The position numbers and the translations under genes were made by a program. The notes beneath the pieces were generated by a model, which was not told the DNA's origin, did not search any database, and saw only the letters and a list, made by a program, of their open reading frames with translations. A stretch of DNA of 64,000 nucleotides from the NCBI GenBank assembly GCA_026874595.1, contig CM049306.1, positions 97,705,642-97,769,641 of the forward strand, given 5' to 3'. Positions 37,211 through 50,660 of this stretch are shown piece after piece (position 1 is the first letter of the stretch; every line of letters begins with the position of its first letter). This DNA comes from Sipunculus nudus. Its lineage: Eukaryota > Annelida > Sipuncula > Golfingiida > Sipunculidae.

Positions 37211-40200
37211 CTTCTATCAGCAGAATAATACAGTCATAAATATAAAGTCAGGATTCTAGTGGTCTGTGTATTACGCTTGAGAAAGAATATAATCGTAAGT
37301 ATTATACTTAGTGCAAGAGGTCTATTTCAATAAAGTAATTTTACTCATATTTAGAGTTAAGTCTCAAGTTTATGTAAGTGACTCATACATAACCGTTACG
37401 AGTTCACAACCTGAAGAACTACATGTATTTTAGCCTGCTGTCAGATCGACATAACTGTGAAATACTAATGTAATTTATTCTGTATACCAAACACCACTTT
37501 AGTTGCAAAAGTGGCTAAACCAGAAGGCATCACTTCATTGAGATCATTTTATAAAATTATTGTCAATATTCTGATCTTATTCTCTGGATGTGCCTGAAAA
37601 TATTTTAGATTTACAGAGACCTACTTATTATGAATTATAGGCTGGGATACCTCTTATGAAAACCATGTACATCATTCTCATTTCTGACCGGCTTTATTTA
37701 CAATAAATTTTATTTACTGCTTCTACTGAGTTTAACTTTTGTATGGTTGCATGGTTAAACTAACTTATTTCGATTGTGCAAACAGCATTTAAGCTCACAG
37801 TAGTAAAGCTGGCTTAGTAACCCTCATTCCCAGTGAGGCTTCAGTTAAAGTAGAACCCCAATCCAACATCACAGTTTATGACACCAATATAAGCAATTAT
37901 GATTACATGGATAAAGCTCAAGTTTCCACACATCCTGTGTACTCCTAGCAGTTCACTGACCCCGCCATGGCTTTTAGATATTAATTCTACCATTAGTTCT
38001 GTGTCTCTGCAGGGAGCTCTTTGACCTTTTTGTTAATGGGGCTCATGTTGTAGATACACCAAGGACCGCTAAGCTTACATTTAATTGAAGCTTGATCCTC
38101 TGTCATCCGTTGGGCAGCTTATTCTGATCTCAGTGCATGAGATCTGGTCAGTGGCCTTATCATTCTAGTCTTATCCGGATCTGAGGCCAACTGACTACTC
38201 AGCTGTTGTCAGTATAATAATGTGCATCAAAGATTAACAACATATAATAAATGATATATAATAAATGTCAGAAATTGATGTAAAATCATGTTTGATGATG
38301 GAAAGAAAACAAACAATCCATGTTTAATTATAAATGGATCATGTTATGTACTAAGGTTTAATACATTAAAGGTGGGTACTCACAGTGAACACCCTTGGTA
38401 GTCAGAGAGTGATAAAGACCATTTTAGAGTGAAGAAAATCATTAAACAGAAGTGGCGCCACCTGCAGGTTATAATCATGTCAGTCATGTGCTGAGTAAGT
38501 CTGTAAAATTTGGTGAAGAATGCAGCAATTGTCTTAGAGATATGTGGTAAAAGTATGGGCAGGAAGGAGGGACAGAAGGAAGGACTTACAGACAGACACG
38601 GACCATTTTATAAGTCCTCCCTCCTCAGGCAAGGGACTGAGAAAAATGCTTTATCTTGTGCTGTAAGGAAATAGTAAATTTTCTCAAGAGCTAAATATGA
38701 CTGCTGTCATGGATTCATTACAATGATCAAAGTTGGCAGGTGTTTCATATCATGATAATGGTTTCATTAAAACAGCACATGAACTTGTTATCACCTGCAT
38801 ATATTTTGAACTGTAAAGTTTTCTTAGGCAGCTTCTGAAATATTATGATATATATTGAACATCATCTGAATCGACTGATATACTGTGATATTTTTAGACA
38901 TCCCCTTCAGCACTCATTTATTCCAAAAGGATGCTCTCTTTATGTCAGTAAAATATCAAATGAATGACTTCCTTGGCTACAGCCATTAATACCAATAAGG
39001 ACTGATGAATTCAATGTATTTATTTGGTGATACCAAGGTTCACAGATTTTAAAACTTCCTCCATCTTCACATAAGATACAGAAAACACTGACTCTTTGGG
39101 AAAAAAAATAGTTTTAAATTACCCTGAAAATCTCCTTCGACTCAGGGAAAAATACAAATTATCTTGGTATATATTTTAAGACTTCCACATAAAATATCAT
39201 ACTTTACAACTGGCCTTGTAAAACAGGTGACTTTAAATTAAACTGAGTATCTATTACAGCCAGGATGGAAAATACCAATTTTCCACAGCATTATTTTTTA
39301 TCAAATAAAACTTATAAATCCTGTAACTTATGAAAAAAGAGGTCAGAATGACCTATATAAATCAAGTCTTGAAGGGTTTATTTTGGATCATTAATCTTTA
39401 GCTCTTAGTCTTATTTGGTATGTTTTATTAGTTTCTTTTATTTAATATATTTTCTTCCCCAACAGCAAAGATAAATATTTTCTATTCTTTTTATTTTTTA
39501 TTCATTTACAGGAAAAGGGTAAGGAAACATTATCTAATGAGCAGCTAAAACAATGGAGCCAGCTGAACTGCCATACTGCTGCAATGTGCATTAAGATATG
39601 GTCACATGATTTATACATATTACAGTTGGGGGAAAGTATATTTTCTAATACATGACTTGACAAAGATGATATTCTAAATGTACATCACAATATTTAAGTA
39701 CTGGCCTGACACATTTATATTTTTATGGTCCTACAAAGTTTCTTTTGCACATTCTTAGTATTATTGTAATGATGAAGCTCCTTCCCAATAACATGAAACT
39801 CTGCAAACCTTTGCGTGTATTTACCTTTTAAAAAAGGTGTGCTCCTAAACTTCAGTATGACGGAGTCTACAGCACATTTACAGCATGACATCTAATTTAA
39901 AGGAGTTAACGCTTTAACATATATGATGATGCAGAAATTCTCAAAAAGATTATCTCCACCATTAATTGGTTCATACGAACCCTCTAACAAAATACTACAT
40001 ATAAAAATACCAGTGTATAGTATGGTACTGGCATATCATCCCATATACATAAATATTTACCAAACATATTGACCTAATTTTTGGAGTGACAAACAGGTCC
40101 TGATTGTATTCTATAATATATAGGTCAATAAGACTGTCATGTCTGAAGCCTCTGCCTGGCTGGTCCAATAAAACATGTTGTTAGACACCCATAACAGGCA

Positions 40201-43200
40201 GACCGACATGTCCACTTCAGTAAGCACAGGTCACAATCACCAGACACCACATCTGTATATCTTAAGGAACACCATCAGAAGAAAATCCTTCTATAGCACT
40301 TTTGATGATTTGTTGAATCAAATTAGGTTTCTGCTATCTCTGATGAACAGCAGTCCCAAATGAATACAATTAGAGTAAATCAATTACTGACAGGATCACA
40401 TATAAATTGTGTAAAAATATTTAACACTGAAACACTAAGGAAGAACAATACAAAACTTATACAGTAAAAATGCTAAATATCTCATCCACTTATTATTACT
40501 GTCTGTAAACAGCATTCATTCTGGTGACAACTGCATGTGGCTCACTCAACTTATGCCTGCAGGTCAGCCTGTTTCACACTATTGTAATGTAAAGAGTCAT
40601 GTTTCAATGTACTTTCATCATAGTGATATTAGTGGTGATGTGGCTGGTCAATTTTTTATATTAAATTATAATCCTGTGGGAATATTTTATATTTTTCCAA
40701 AGTATCGCAAAATTTTGAATATATATTATGCCCTGGCTTGTGAACAAAATATATGAAATGAAAGGAAAATTACAGGATAATTCTTCCTAACATCTGGGTA
40801 ATCTTAAGAGGGACATGGACAATACATTCAGGCATCTGTAACCACATGGAGTCAAAACTACATGTGTATGCAAAATATTTTTCTATGATTTTTTTGGTAT
40901 CAGTGTACTAGTACTACAGCACTTTCTGAAAGACATGTGGTTAGAAATATATCCATTTTTAGCAAAAGAATATGCACTAGAATAAAATGAAACATTAATG
41001 CAGAAATAACATGTTTTAATGTTTTATCTAGATATAACAAACCTCAAAGATTTCAATCAAAGGTTCAATGTGGGATTGAATTAAATGGAGTGTATAAGAC
41101 CCCTAAGTTGCCATAATTATCAATAATGTAAACTGGATATTCAGCAGCAGAAAGTATGATTGACAGCAGATAAAAATAGCAGTATAGATCAAATATTTTG
41201 ATCAAAGGTCAAAAGGAAAAGTCTTTTATATATCAAAGGTCATCTTCATGCTGTGACAACTTGGATGTTCTAAAGAAGTATGACCAAGACACCTTCTTGT
41301 TAAACTCTGCATTACATTAACCAGCTTTCTGAGGTGGCTCTTAGATCTTCTACAGGTGACAAAGTCATTCTGTAGGTAGCCAGTCAAGCTCAAAGTATCC
41401 ATTAACTGATAACTTAGTGCTGCACCATCCATCATACCACATTTACTACCACTTCACACATCAGCAAATTACAGACTTGTGTTTCACTTAGCAGGTTATA
41501 ACACGTTAGACTTTTCTTTCCTGTGGTTGAAGTTTCACTTTTCAAAATTAAATTAAAATCCCTGCATGTGTTTGTATCATTAACCTGTGGCCATAGTCTA
41601 GAGGCCCTTCAAGCTAATATTTTAAATATATTTTTTTTTCAAATCTGGAATCTATTTTAAACCAGAGAAAATGATCATTGCTTAAACCCCAAAGGATGGT
41701 AGGAATAACTTCTGGGGAAAAAATGACGTTGTGTCATGAATGCACAAGGCAGACTTCTACTTCAACGAGTGGCAGACCACAAACTATATTCCTATTTTGA
41801 AAGTAATGTATTTCTACAACTGAGACAATGGACTTTTGTTGGGCCATGAAAGTAACCAGGAACAAGTCAAATATTTGTGTATAATTGTGCTTGTGTTTCT
41901 TTGGTGATAAATAAAACATAATTTTTAAACACCAATGAAGTTAAAAAATTTCATTATCATCTTCCATCATGTCTTCTTGCTTTTCATATAAAATTAAAAT
42001 TAATAACCACCATCAAATATAACTACAGCTTCATAGGCTTGCTTTGAAAATTTGAAGATCAGAAAATACTATAATAAGAAAGATATTAATTTGAAGTATT
42101 TTGAAAAGTTAAGGATTCTTAAAATTTTATCATATGAAATACTGGAAGGATAACAATGCACATGTCAACAACACATTTTAATATCTATATTGAACTGAGC
42201 CAAGATCCCCAGCAAGCTCAGCTAGTAGGTCAGGCAGTGAGATGCATGTGGCCTAATATTAGAGTGTCATCTTCAGGTCTGTCATCATCCTGAACACAGA
42301 GAGAAAACCTCCTGTCAGAACAACCAAGGAAAGCATGGATGAAAGTCTGGATAAACCCCTAAAGTCTGTCAGTAGAGGAGTCACGAGCCACCCTTTAGGC
42401 CAGATAATTGCACTGTCACAGTTAGACTTATGAAGGCCAGTACTGCCAAGTTGTCCGCACAAAAACACAATCACAGTGAGCAAATCCTTCCTGCCAAGCG
42501 CTTCTTGTGTAACAGAGTTTAGTGTCCCTTCATTGGGCCAAGATTCCATGCCAGAACAAAAGAATGCAGTGTGCTCGATTTCAAAGACTGGACACACAAG
42601 CAGGATAAGTCAGAATAATGCACAGCTGCTTTATTAAAAGAGGTTACTCGGTTAGATTAGGGGGCAGGAAGGCGAGGTCATTGCAAGGCATCAGCTTCCA
42701 AGTTCGGAACCTGGTGCCTGCTGACAGGTAAAGACGGCAAGGTCAACTGGTGCTCATTCAAGAAGCAGCAGGCCTCCATTCAGTATTCATGGCATCGCTT
42801 ATGGGCTGTTCTTCTGTTGGCACCTGTTTTCTATAAGTCCTCAGTAAATGCCCTGTGTCAACCTTCATCTCTGGCCAATTTACAAACTTTAGGCCCCTAT
42901 AAATCATTACCAAACTTGTTCAATCCTGCTCCTCCTTTTTAACATTCATTTTTTGTCAATAGTTTTACCAGATGATAGCATACTGTTTCTTTGTAATTTG
43001 GGGCTTTCAAGCATGAAGACTCCACAGGGAGCACTAACACCCAACACACACAGCGGGTAAATTACATCCAGTCGTAATCTTGCCATTCATCAGAGGATTA
43101 TGGCCCGTCCTGATTTAATCCTCATTAAATAAAGATATAAGACCATAAATAGATTATGCCTGGCCTGACAAACTCAGTTTCCCTGCAAGGAAAAGCAAAG

Positions 43201-46055
43201 TAAAGTACAATTTCCTCACATGAAATAATTTTCAGTATATCATAATTTAACTGACTTTGAATGACTTTCCATTAGAAACAGGAAGGGCATCTGGCAACAC
43301 CCCTGGCATAAGTTCTGATATTCCTCCGGGCTTTATCATGATAATTACCTTATGATGAAAGAGAGTCAGGGAGTCTGTATATTAAATGTTCATTCAGGCT
43401 CAAACACAGCAGGTATACTTTTTACATTTGGCCCCTTTGAACCATTTCACAAATTAGCAACTGTCCTTTATCTTTTTCACAACATAAAAACACTAGTCTA
43501 GAGAACCCAGTGTTTCACTGGGGTGATTGCATTATCTTGGTGTAAAGCACCAAGAGGAACAAAGCAGCTGTTTTACTGCAGTTCTTTAAGTGAAAGCTGG
43601 TCTGTCTCTTTATGTAAAAGCTAACAAAGTTCTTCTTTAATGAATAACAAGTCCTTGTCCCTGAGCAATTATTTTTCTTTCATTACCACAAGTTAATGGG
43701 ACTTTGTCTTTCCTGATGAAGCCTCTGCAAAGGTATTCATTCTGTATGCTGTATGTTGGGATAAATATGAAGACTTTATCTGATATATGTAAATTATGTT
43801 TAAATACCCCATAAATTTCAAAACTGGTGAAAAAGTTCACTGTTGTAATTTAGATTTAAGTCTTGCTGAATGTCTTTAAGTCTTGACATGAATAATGATG
43901 AAACCAAAAGAAAGGCACCTTCCACATGTCTTTGTTATCGAGTTATCAAAACAATAAATGTTAAAAATTAACATTGAAAAATAAAATGTCCATTGTACCA
44001 GTTAATAAAGTCTACACTTCGTCTATCAAACCAATTCCAATAAGTATATCAGCATTATTAATAATGATCCTTCTACACTAAATGAAATATCAATCTACAG
44101 AGGAACAGTACAAATCCTGTTATTACAATGGTCAAACCAGAGCATCTTTAAATGACAAGGACAAATGCAGGACCCGTGTCAGTCATCAGGACAGATATAC
44201 TGTGGATAAAGATAGATTTATCATGGATAAAGAAAAAAAGCACAGGTATAAAGACATATTCTTAAAATAATAATACACCGATGTAGAAATTAACTTGCAA
44301 ATCACTAAAAATGAAATTTCTCTTTTTTTTACATTGTGTTACACATGATCAAATTATCCCCAGATTTTCTTCTAATTCTTCCCTTTGGGGCTCATCCTTT
44401 TCCTAGTAGGGCATTTTCTTGCTTGATACATGTGGCCGACATACCATTGATTTTCTTTTTGTCATATGGGGGCAATATTGCAACACAGTTTTTAAAAATA
44501 ACTAGTTTGAAGATATTGGGTTCATATTTAAACCAATGTATTTTCCATCATCCAATCATGATGACGATATCACCACCCTGATATCAAATCAGAATCCTGA
44601 TGCCTTTAATAATACCATGATCCCTCCTCTCCTGACCTGAGTTATCCTCTGACATTATTTAACCAGGAGAGATAACCTTTTGTCATTCAACTTAAGACCT
44701 CTAAAGGAAGGCCAGCAAAACAGACTATGACACCAATGCTTTTAAAAGATGTAGACGCCAATGGTTTCTCATCAATTACAAGGAGTAGGGTTTAGAAATC
44801 TCTCGGGATATTCTGTGACATTACAGGAAATTAGTCCACAGTTACCTATTTAATGTACTCACTTTTATTGTAGCATGAAAGAACCATAGATGATCATTTT
44901 ACGATCCTTCCTTCAAGTGCACTGATCTAAATATTGTCATATTTACCAGTATCAGCAGAAAAACACTAAGGTACTAATGAAAGGGAACAAAGCTCACGGA
45001 AATAAGATATCATCCATCCCTGTCAGATGATTCAACTGTAGCTCTAGCGTTTAAATAAAACTGACCAATATTATATTTGCCATCTCCTTCTGTCTGTATC
45101 TTTCTATTACAGTAAAAAATACACATACTAAAGGCTGTGGGATGGATAGTTTCATATAATCTGAATATGATTTTTAAAACATAGAAAGGCAGTGCCCATA
45201 TGCTTCCCACCACACTTTAAAATATAAACCATTAAAAAGAAATTATTCAGTTGCATAAAAAGAGTTTACAGTAAAAACCTGGCTTTTATTAAGAAATGTT
45301 TCTTTGGCTTGGATGCGACCAATATCTTCTATAGATGAAGAAAGAACCACTGAATGTCCCATTCTACTGTAAGGAAACAACCATGATATCTTACATATAA
45401 TAAAGTGTGAATCACACAGATCCGTTTATTCATTTTCATTCAATCTCGTTCTTCATTTTTTATTTCTCAATAGGTCAGACACTAAAGCAATTTTTTATAT
45501 AGATCTTCATTTTTCTGTAAGCGACTAGATTTCTCTTGTCATGCTGCACTGGTTGAAAAGAAAACTCAAAAAGACAGAAAGGGAAAAGACAGATAAGTGA
45601 ATAGGAAAAACATTGTCTAGTTTAAAAATGCTCAAACTTCCCATCAGAGCAAATTGGCTTATCAATGGTATGACTTGTTCAGATACAAATTCTCAGCACA
45701 TAGGAAACCATTTCAAATATGTGGAGTCGTCTTTCATGAAGTCTACATGAAACAATTTTCAGTCCTTCGTACAAGATTTCACAAACAGTTACGGGATGTG
45801 TAGAAAAAATATGAAAAAAATAGATGTGGTCGGACAATGGTCCTCAGAGGGCCCCGCGTTTCTGCTAGTGCTGGACTAGTTGACATATGGGTGAAAAAAT
45901 TAAGTTAAATTAAGTTAAATTTGGAAAAATCACAAACAGAAACAGGTTTTTATCAATATGAATGAGGATAAAATTCATTCTGGATTCGAGAAGATGTCTG
46001 AAATAATGTGTTCAAGAGAAAATCACCGAATGTAGCCATATTTAATTTTGAGCAA
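37211..46055. other. AT-rich stretch with scattered old repeats
   Basis: No gene recognised. 38440-38600 carries a dispersed repeat (AGTGGCGCCACCTGCAGG, then AGAGATATGTGGTAAA and a GGACAGAAGGAAGGA end) related to 3700-3960. The 112-codon minus frame at 42259-42597 is not recognised. A splice-flanked open segment at 44101-44245 (plus) is discussed in findings. 42650-42840 is less AT-rich but not open. Confidence 0.4.
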
Positions 46056-46860
46056 GTCTGTAATTCAATAGGTCTGGAGCCCTCATAGGGACCAATGATC
46101 CCTGTAAATTTGGAAAAGCTGAAGTATGTTGTTGTTTAGTTATCAAGCATAAAAGAAAATCAACAACTGGGCAGTGGCTGCCATATTGAAATTCCAACAG
46201 GTCTGTAATTCAAAAGGTCTGGAGCCCTTATAGGTACCAATCATCCCTGTGAATTTGGGAAAGCTGCAGAAGGTTGTTGTTATCGCGCACAAAAGAAAAT
46301 CAGCAATTTGGCTGTGGAGGCCATATTTGAATTCTGACAGGTCTGTTATTCAATAGGTCTGGAGCTCTCATAGGTACCAATCATCCCTGTGAATTTTGGA
46401 AAGCTGCAGAGTTGAGTTGTTGTTGTTGAGTTATCGTGTGAAAGAAAATCAGCGATTGGGCTGTGGCGGCAGTATTTGAATTCCGACTAGTCTGTTATTC
46501 AATAAATCTAGAGCCATCATAGGTACCAATCATCCCTGTGAATTTGGGAAAGCTGCAGTATGTTGTTGTTGAATTATCGTGTGTAAAAAAAATCTGTGAT
46601 TGGGCTGTGGCGGCCATATTTGAATTCCAACAAGTCTGTAATTTGATAGGTCTGTAGCCATCATAAGTACCAATCATCCCTGTGAATTTGGGAAAGCTGT
46701 AGTGTGTTGTTGTTGAGTTATTGCGTACAAATGAAAATCAGTGATTGGGCTGTGGCAGCCATATTTGAATTCCAACAAGTCTGTAATTCGATAGGTCCGG
46801 AGCCCTCATAGGTACCAAACATCCCTGTGAATCAAATAATTAAGTAACATTTGGAGAACA
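46056..46860 (+). repeat. 145-bp tandem repeat, about 5.5 copies
   Basis: GTCTGT(A/T)ATTC starts at 46056, 46201, 46341, 46490, 46634 and 46779 (spacing 145, 140, 149, 144, 145). Each unit includes AGGTACCAATCATCCCTGTG, GTTGTTGTTGAGTTATCG and GGGCTGTGGCGGCCATATTT. It is unrelated in sequence to the 145-bp TGACCT family. The minus frame at 46495-46677 is a repeat translation. Confidence 0.92.
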
Positions 46861-47503
46861 AGTTGAAAAAGCATCAACAACATTAGGCAGTTTTATGCAG
46901 ATACAACATTCATTTGAATGTTAAAACCTCTCCCCACAGAAAGGCGAGGCTTTAAATAGGATACCTGGATATAACAATTTTGTGGGTGGACCTATAGATT
47001 TCAATTTTTTTTGGTTCTTTCTTCTGCTATTTTCTGTCTTCATAGGTGCACCTGATATTTATCTTTACCTTGACCTTACTCCCAAGGTCATAGCTGATTC
47101 TCTGTTATTGTTGAGCTGCGGTTGTCAGGTAGGGATTCCTGTGATTGCTTGGTAATTACATAAATCTAGTTTAGCATGCAGTTGTAGCAAACATGTAACA
47201 TTCACAGTTCTAAAGAAATCATATACATCTGTGACATTCTGCTGTATAACATAACAAGCGTTCTTTGGACAAACCACTACAGCCCTATATAACGATATTC
47301 AAGACAGCTTTTCTTAACTTTGGCAAATGTGTAACACAAGTAAGTTGTCAGGTGTCACTCAATCAGAAAGGCCTAAGCTGGTTTGGGAATCTCCCTAACT
47401 TTCAGGGCTTCACTTGCACTGTTTAGGTCCAATAAATAACTCTGAAGACCATTCTGGGGATTAGTGAAACCTGACAACATAAGCCTTTAGACAGAAACCC
47501 TAC
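46861..47503. other. MON2 intron sequence on the minus strand
   Basis: AT-rich. Positions 47060-47100 have TTGACCTTACTCCCAAGGTCA, an inverted pair of AGGTCA-type half-sites (quoted as TTGACCTTACTCC and CAAGGTCA). No further MON2 exon found here. Confidence 0.4.
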
Positions 47504-47605
47504 CTCTTTGAGATGTCCAGTGACAGGCTTCCACAGTACCTCCAAGCGTGGCAGGTTTACCAGTCCGGTTTCTAGCAGCTTTGCGACAGCAAACAGGGAC
47601 GGCTC
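47504..47605 (-). CDS. MON2: MON2 homologue, one internal exon
   Basis: A 102-base exon on the minus strand with acceptor TTTTCTACTGCAG and donor GAG|GTAGGG, both phase 0, encoding exactly 34 residues. The translation starts [17 protein letters not shown] and continues [17 protein letters not shown]. This matches the middle of animal MON2 proteins ([17 protein letters not shown], then a R-I-E-(I/V)-L-W-R-P-L-T-G-H-L-L-E stretch). MON2 is a large, roughly 1700-residue Sec7/BIG-related scaffold that works with the flippase ATP9A/DOPEY at endosomes and the trans-Golgi for retrograde trafficking. The segment belongs to the HEAT-repeat-like region. The exon shows no frame damage. I found neither the next exon (expected to start near VCQHPN...MREWG) to the left nor the previous one to the right, so introns are very long or the exon is an isolated fragment. 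Confidence 0.85.
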
Positions 47606-50471
47606 CTGCAGTAGAAAAGTAAAAATGTTCAGAACTTTCCTGAAGTGCTAATAAAATTTATGTATTGTGGTAAGATCAAGATTTCAATTAAAAAAGATTA
47701 TTACAGTATGGAAAGTCTGTCATCAAGGGCTTCTGAAGAACTCGTCCTAATACAAAGGCACATTCCTCAAAACGACGGAAGATAAACTTATAAACAATAT
47801 TTAGGGTGTACCCCTTAATTTTATTGTTTAGTAAGAATAATAATAGGGAGATGTTTGAAAATATTAAAATATATGAGAGAGAACTTAAATTTATAGTGAG
47901 GAACATATGCAAACCAAACATGGTACATGTACACACTTAAGGCCACATGTCATCATGTTACTGATACAACTGATGCCAAGTTAATTACTGCAAGTTTTCA
48001 ACATGTTTGTCAGGTTTAATTGAACATCTCAAACAGTTATAACTAGATGAACAAGTATGAACCGGCCCAAGGCTGTAGATTCAGCAGCTATATATACACA
48101 CTGAAAATGACCATCACACAAGTTTGTTCATTATAAATTAAAAAATAAGGGCAAACTATCAACAGCTCATTTTAGATCAATGCTGGACATGACTTAGATT
48201 ATCAATATTACACGATGGGCACTGATGGCCTCCTGGTCAAACTTTCCTACCGCACCCTAAACTTTATCCAAATAACTACTAAGTTCTTAAGGTTTACTGT
48301 TTTTAAAGGACTTTGCCTCAACCATACTCATCACTTGTACATCACTTACACATCTACCTCAGTTACAAATGAGCTTTCTCACAAAATTAAAAATATATAA
48401 CAAATATATACAGAGTGATAAACAAAAGTGAAGTCAAAGAGGTCCTTTTACAAACATAAGATCATGAAAGTTTCAGTTATTGATCAAATAACTGTACACA
48501 ATAGACATTGGGAGCCTGGCAGAATCATCTGAAGAAGCTACATATAAAGATATGAATGTGATAGCACATGTGTGTAATTTACCAATATTAACGGTCATAG
48601 AAAGAAGACAAAAAAAAACACTCAGAGACATACAGCATACTTAGCTAACATTTGGAATCATCAGATCTGGAATATAACTAGGATAATGGTGTATGGACTG
48701 AAGTGCAGAAATATTATTCCAATTACGTCAAGAGAAGATGAGTCAAGATTTACAAAGTCAATGTTTGCATTACATGTCAGCTCTGCCCTCCTGAACAAAG
48801 GCATCTCCACTAAGTTTTCACCTTTACAAATTGCAGGCTGCAGAAATGTTCACCTCATTATGAAATTTACACTTAATGTTTCCCCTAGTGCTGGTAAATG
48901 ATGCAAGTCATAAAGATCAGTTCATAACTTTGTGAGTGAAGTTGTAATGAGACAAACCAGTTAACAGAGGCAAAAACATAATACCTCCAAAAAGAGTTAT
49001 CCTCCAGCAGAGGTATAACTACTGTGTCAATCAGTATAGCCTATCTTTTCATCAAGGTAAAACTATCCTACAGGATTTACCTTGTTATTAAAATCATCTA
49101 TCCACAAAGTTTTGCAGACTCTGGTTCATAAGTTTTGCTGTATAATCCTATTAACTAACAACTGTACCAATAAAAAAACAAACAAAAACACCAATAACAC
49201 AGGTTAAAACATAACCACCTTGTCAGAGGAGAGCAGAATATGCCTGTCTAAAGTCTTGTGACCTCTGACCTCATGAAACAAGTGCCCATTATGGTGAGAA
49301 TCAAACTCCAGATTTTTCTACTTTATTGGCAAACATTCAATCTCTGATCTAATTAAATATGTGTGGACTTTGATGAGAATCCAACTAAAGTCAGATAAGG
49401 TATTGGTTAATATCTATTGTGAGTTCTGTGAAAATTAATCAAATCCCTGGTGAGTTATCAAGTCAATGTTATTGGACAGATAACTGAGATAAAAGAGATG
49501 GACAGATACTGCCCAAAGACATTATTATTATTATAGGACATGTTCCCAATTTTGACTTCAGTAATAGCTTAGATTCACTCAAGACTCCAGTAACTAGTAT
49601 AGCACTTGTGTATGTACCACTGTTTCAAATGTACGATCATACAGATCACACATATATGGATCAAGGGCTATGAGAAAAAATAAACATTAGCTTGTAAACA
49701 CATTAAGTAGATATGTATTTCATTTTCTGGAAAACAACAGACAAAGTGATAGCACCAGAAACAGTCAGGTATCAGTATACAATACAGCTTAAGAAGTGCT
49801 CAAGTATAAGAGGTGACAACGTCATCATTTTCATCACAATGTTAACCCCTGGCCTTGATGTTTGGTAGTGACAGGGAGAACCAGCTATCTCATGCATTAT
49901 GCATGCATTGAACTGACCAATCATCAGAAAGCCCCTTGTAATGGTTTGATGAACAAAAAGAAACCTCCAGCCAACCAATGAACTGGACTTACAAAACTTA
50001 GATAATACAAAAAAAAATACATTTGCTTAATTGCAGTTCATTGACATGTAGTATAATTATTATTAATTTCTGAATGTGTAAAAATTATACATGAATGGCA
50101 CTTTAGAGCTCAAACTTTAAGCTTCTCCAGTGTCTCATTGCCATTTTCATCATAAAGATTACATGAGATCTAAGCTAATCAATACTGAATCAACACTACT
50201 TATCAATACTTAACATTTTGTATTTTTCATTGTAGTATTATATGGATAATATTCATCATGCCTTCTGTGTTTCCAGTTTCATTAGTTGCTGGAAAGATAT
50301 ATTCCTCTTTTATAAAGGATAGCAATTAATAGAAAACCCTCTTACAATATCAAAGTTAAAAAAAAAAGTGTAGTCAGAAGATATGAAAACAAAGATAGAT
50401 AGTATATGTATTGTGAAAATGCAGCTTAAGTGTGTATACTCTGGATTTCAAGCAGTGAGTGAGGGGTATCA
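47606..50471. other. AT-rich stretch, probably MON2 intron
   Basis: No coding exon recognised on either strand. Frames at 47688-47936, 48215-48400 and 48686-48901 have no family features. Confidence 0.4.
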
Positions 50472-50660
50472 GCGGTGGATCCAGAGTAGGGGGAAGGGGC
50501 CTCCCCTTAAGGAGAAAATTGTTTGCACTATTTTCCCCAATATTTTTATAGCTTAACCCCCTTGCCTCAGGAGTTAAGGACCTTTTGAGGGTACCAGTAC
50601 CTGGGTGTAAATGGGAGCTCCCGCCCCCCTTCCCTCCTCAAAATCCTGGATCCACCCCTG
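50472..50660. mobile_element. MITE with GGATCCA inverted ends
   Basis: About 190 bases with inverted ends: GCGGTGGATCCAGAGTAGGG on the left, and on the right TCCTGGATCCACCCCTG, whose reverse complement is CAGGGGTGGATCCAGGA. The interior has G- and C-rich patches (GGGGCCTCCCC, CCCGCCCCCCTTCCCTCC) around an AT-rich centre. The layout is that of the widespread non-coding GGATCCA-ended MITEs of animal genomes. No coding content; target duplication not clear. Confidence 0.7.

Noticed and set aside
42259-42597. 112-codon minus-strand frame
   Set aside because: No recognisable family. A strong acceptor near 42290 leads only to a short acidic tail and a stop, too little to call an exon.
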